Source of the DNA: Bacteroidales bacterium UBA4459
GTDB lineage: Bacteria; Bacteroidota; Bacteroidia; Bacteroidales; F082
Length of the DNA: 8,842 nt
Assembly (NCBI GenBank): GCA_002389465.1
Contig: DGOT01000170.1
Coordinates: forward strand, 1 to 8,842
Direction of reading: 5' to 3'
The position numbers and the translations under genes were made by a program. Positions 6,953 through 8,842 of the stretch are shown piece by piece (positions within the stretch are counted from its first letter, which is position 1; every line of letters begins with the position of its first letter). The notes under the pieces were generated by a model. That model had not been told where the DNA came from, made no database searches, and saw only the letters and a list, made by a program, of their open reading frames with translations.

Positions 6953-8842
6953 ATGAAGAGAATCGTAACCCTTACGCTGTTGCTTTTTCTGATGGTTGGA
7001 TTTATCAGGCAGTCGCTGTCGCAGCAATCTATAAGCATGCCCGGGAGCGATGTTAGCCGGGAACAACAGATTTCTTTGACCAGACAGGATTCAATTTTAG
7101 CATTAAGAATACCTGAATTAATACTTCCTGAACAATACAAGGGAAGAATGGGCAGGGATCTGCCGGCTGTTGTCAATAATGCGGAACATCCGTTTCTTAG
7201 GCCGGTATTTTCGCAAGAGTATTATGCAAACTGCGGCCAGTCTTCCGGAGTAGCTTATAATTTTACATATGAAATTGACCGGGCAAGGGGTATGCCGGCA
7301 AATGGGGAAGCTAATCAATACACCCCACAATTTACCTGGAATTTTATGAATGGTGGTGACGGGTGGTATGGTGTGAGCTACTTTCATAGTTTCGAAATCC
7401 TGAAAAAGGTAGGCAATCCTTCTGTTGAAGATTATGGCGGTTTTTATAAGGGGGGAAATGAAAGGTGGATGTCAGGATATGGAGCATATCGCAACTCGAT
7501 GCGGAACAGAATAGATGAAATATATTATATTGACGTTGGTACGATCGAAGGCGTCAACACGTTAAAATACTGGTTGTATGATCACCTGGAAGGTGATGTT
7601 TACGGAGGAGTTGCCAGCTTTTATTCTTACAGTGCCTGGGATTATACTTTTTTGCCCGGAGACAGTCCTGAAGCCGGTAAACCTGTTATTACAGAGTGGC
7701 ACGCTCCGGCTACGCATGCCCTGACTATTGTTGGATATAACGATTCAATAAGGTACGATTATAACAACGACGGGAAGTACACAAATGATATAGACATCAA
7801 CAACGATGAGGTTGTTGATATGAAAGACTGGGAGATCGGAGGGGTTTTGTTTGTGAACAGCCACGGCGATAATTGGGCCGACTCGGGATTTTGCTATGCC
7901 ATGTATAACGCATTTGCTTACAAGTACGAAGAGGGTGGTATCTGGAATCAGTCGGTAAACGTGCTAAAAGTCAAGCCGGATTACCAGCCAGTGTTGGGGT
8001 TAAAATTAAAATTGAAACATAATTCCCGTAACAAATTAAAAATTATTGCCGGTATTTCTTCCGACACAGCTTTGAACTATGCCCGGCATACAATTGACTT
8101 TCCTATTATTAATTTTCAGGGAGGCAACAAGGTATTGCAGGGATCGGATACACTGCTCAACGGTGACGAACTGGAATTGGAGTTGGATATTACTCCTTTG
8201 CTTACATACGTGAGCCCGGGCGCATGGGCCAGGTATTTTGTCCAGATAATCGAAAGAGACACAAAAAAGGCAGGAGAAGGTCAGATCTTGTTTTTTAGTA
8301 TAGTGGATTATACACATGATGATGAAATTGTTTGTTCCGTTTCGCCACTGGATATAAATAATAATAGTGTCACGTCGCTATCCCTTGTCGGACAACTTCA
8401 GTTCAATAAGGTTAGGATAGTAACCGATGAGTTACCTGTAGTTGAGCCGGAAATACCTTACAGTGTGCAATTACAGGCCGAAGGGGGCAACCCGCCTTAT
8501 AAGTGGTCGGTTATAAAAGAGTACAAACTTCTTAACTCAGAGGAAGAGCTCCCGGAAACAGAAGGAGAAGAAATTGAGTTCTCAAATAGTGATACGGCTT
8601 TCGTACGTTTTGATTTACCCTTCTCCTTTCCTTTTTACGGTGATACAATGAACCGGATAACAGTTCATGTTGATGGTTTCGTGACGTTTGAAAAGACCGA
8701 CTTACCGTATCCTTACTTTATGGGCGAGTCAACAATGTTGCAAAATAATAAAATGATTGCACCTTTTTTATGCGACCTGGAGTTGAAGTCTGATTTTGGA
8801 CATAAGGTGACATACCAGTCAGCAGACGATTATTTTTTGATT
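6953..8842 (+). CDS. secreted papain-like (C1) cysteine peptidase, multidomain, C-terminus beyond window edge (partial)
   Basis: An ATG at 6953 opens 630 codons with no stop before the right edge. Residues 1-24 form a signal peptide (MKRIVTLTLL, cut near SLSQ). The papain set is readable: oxyanion Gln88, nucleophile Cys94 exactly six residues later in NCGQSSGVAY, His255 in THALTIVGY and Asn302 in FVNSHGDNW. The Trp residues that papain has beside its Cys and Asn are Gly95 and His304 here. Between His and Asn lie two acidic loops (269-280 and 281-292) resembling EF-hand/dockerin calcium sites. The 60-odd residues before the catalytic core are shorter than a classic papain inhibitor propeptide. 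Residues about 345-475 look beta-rich and unassigned. GGNPPYKWSV (511-520) resembles a bacterial Ig-like repeat. Residues about 548-630 (LPFSFPFYGDT, then IAPFLCDLEL) resemble a NIDO-like module. This is typical of type IX-secreted proteins, but any sorting domain would lie off-window. It diverges from the receptor gene. Confidence 0.88.
   Translation, partial: MKRIVTLTLLLFLMVGFIRQSLSQQSISMPGSDVSREQQISLTRQDSILALRIPELILPEQYKGRMGRDLPAVVNNAEHPFLRPVFSQEYYANCGQSSGVAYNFTYEIDRARGMPANGEANQYTPQFTWNFMNGGDGWYGVSYFHSFEILKKVGNPSVEDYGGFYKGGNERWMSGYGAYRNSMRNRIDEIYYIDVGTIEGVNTLKYWLYDHLEGDVYGGVASFYSYSAWDYTFLPGDSPEAGKPVITEWHAPATHALTIVGYNDSIRYDYNNDGKYTNDIDINNDEVVDMKDWEIGGVLFVNSHGDNWADSGFCYAMYNAFAYKYEEGGIWNQSVNVLKVKPDYQPVLGLKLKLKHNSRNKLKIIAGISSDTALNYARHTIDFPIINFQGGNKVLQGSDTLLNGDELELELDITPLLTYVSPGAWARYFVQIIERDTKKAGEGQILFFSIVDYTHDDEIVCSVSPLDINNNSVTSLSLVGQLQFNKVRIVTDELPVVEPEIPYSVQLQAEGGNPPYKWSVIKEYKLLNSEEELPETEGEEIEFSNSDTAFVRFDLPFSFPFYGDTMNRITVHVDGFVTFEKTDLPYPYFMGESTMLQNNKMIAPFLCDLELKSDFGHKVTYQSADDYFLI

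Noticed and set aside
7226..7250. Apparent Cys-to-Ser loss of the papain nucleophile in NCGQSSG
   Set aside because: Aligning the first Cys of papain's CGSC pair would suggest a loss, but Gln88 is exactly six residues before Cys94 and the downstream S-x-V spacing fits, so Cys94 is best read as the intact nucleophile.
8036..8317. 93-codon open frame antisense to the C1 peptidase
   Set aside because: The plus-strand frame is continuous from 6953 to the edge with a signal peptide and catalytic motifs; similar minus-strand frames at 6949-7176 and 7118-7387 are rejected for the same reason.

Overview
The window looks like chromosome of a Bacteroidota species, probably a Bacteroidales or Marinilabiliales relative. 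Reasons: an RprY-type response regulator, a TonB-dependent receptor with an N-terminal carboxypeptidase-regulatory-like domain, a peptidase with an added lipoprotein signal, a large modular secreted cysteine peptidase, AT-rich leaders mostly lacking Shine-Dalgarno sites, and TAnnTTTG-like promoter elements. No RNA genes, insertion sequences, CRISPR arrays or prophage genes were seen, and no gene-free stretch exceeds about 160 bp.

Left part (1-2329): a small exported lysine-rich protein, cut by the left edge, runs leftwards. Diverging from it is a two-gene operon: a membrane histidine kinase (315-1592) and an OmpR/RprY-type response regulator (1595-2329), 2 nt apart. The 152-bp divergent intergenic region carries four exact TGTTAA boxes starting at 231, 242, 252 and 263 (steps of 11, 10 and 11 bp). 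This is the layout expected of an OmpR-family binding site. It sits next to promoter-like elements facing both ways, so the system may autoregulate and also control the small exported protein. This is the most striking non-coding signal in the window.

Middle part (2338-6820, minus strand): a TonB-dependent outer-membrane receptor is followed 19 bp later by an oligopeptidase B-like S9 serine peptidase with a lipoprotein signal. They probably form one transcription unit that imports a ligand, plausibly peptide, and cleaves peptides in the envelope. The peptidase gene converges on the response regulator with only 8 bp between stop codons.

Right part (6953-8842, plus strand): a papain-like (C1) cysteine peptidase diverges from the receptor gene and is cut by the right edge after 630 codons without a stop. 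Its Gln/Cys/His/Asn catalytic set is readable. Two EF-hand/dockerin-like acidic loops lie between the catalytic His and Asn, and beta-rich Ig-like modules follow.

Taken together, the region points to extracellular proteolysis (C1 peptidase), uptake (receptor) and envelope peptide trimming (oligopeptidase), beside an envelope-sensing two-component system. The functional link between the two halves is inference. No system that is clearly new to science was found.
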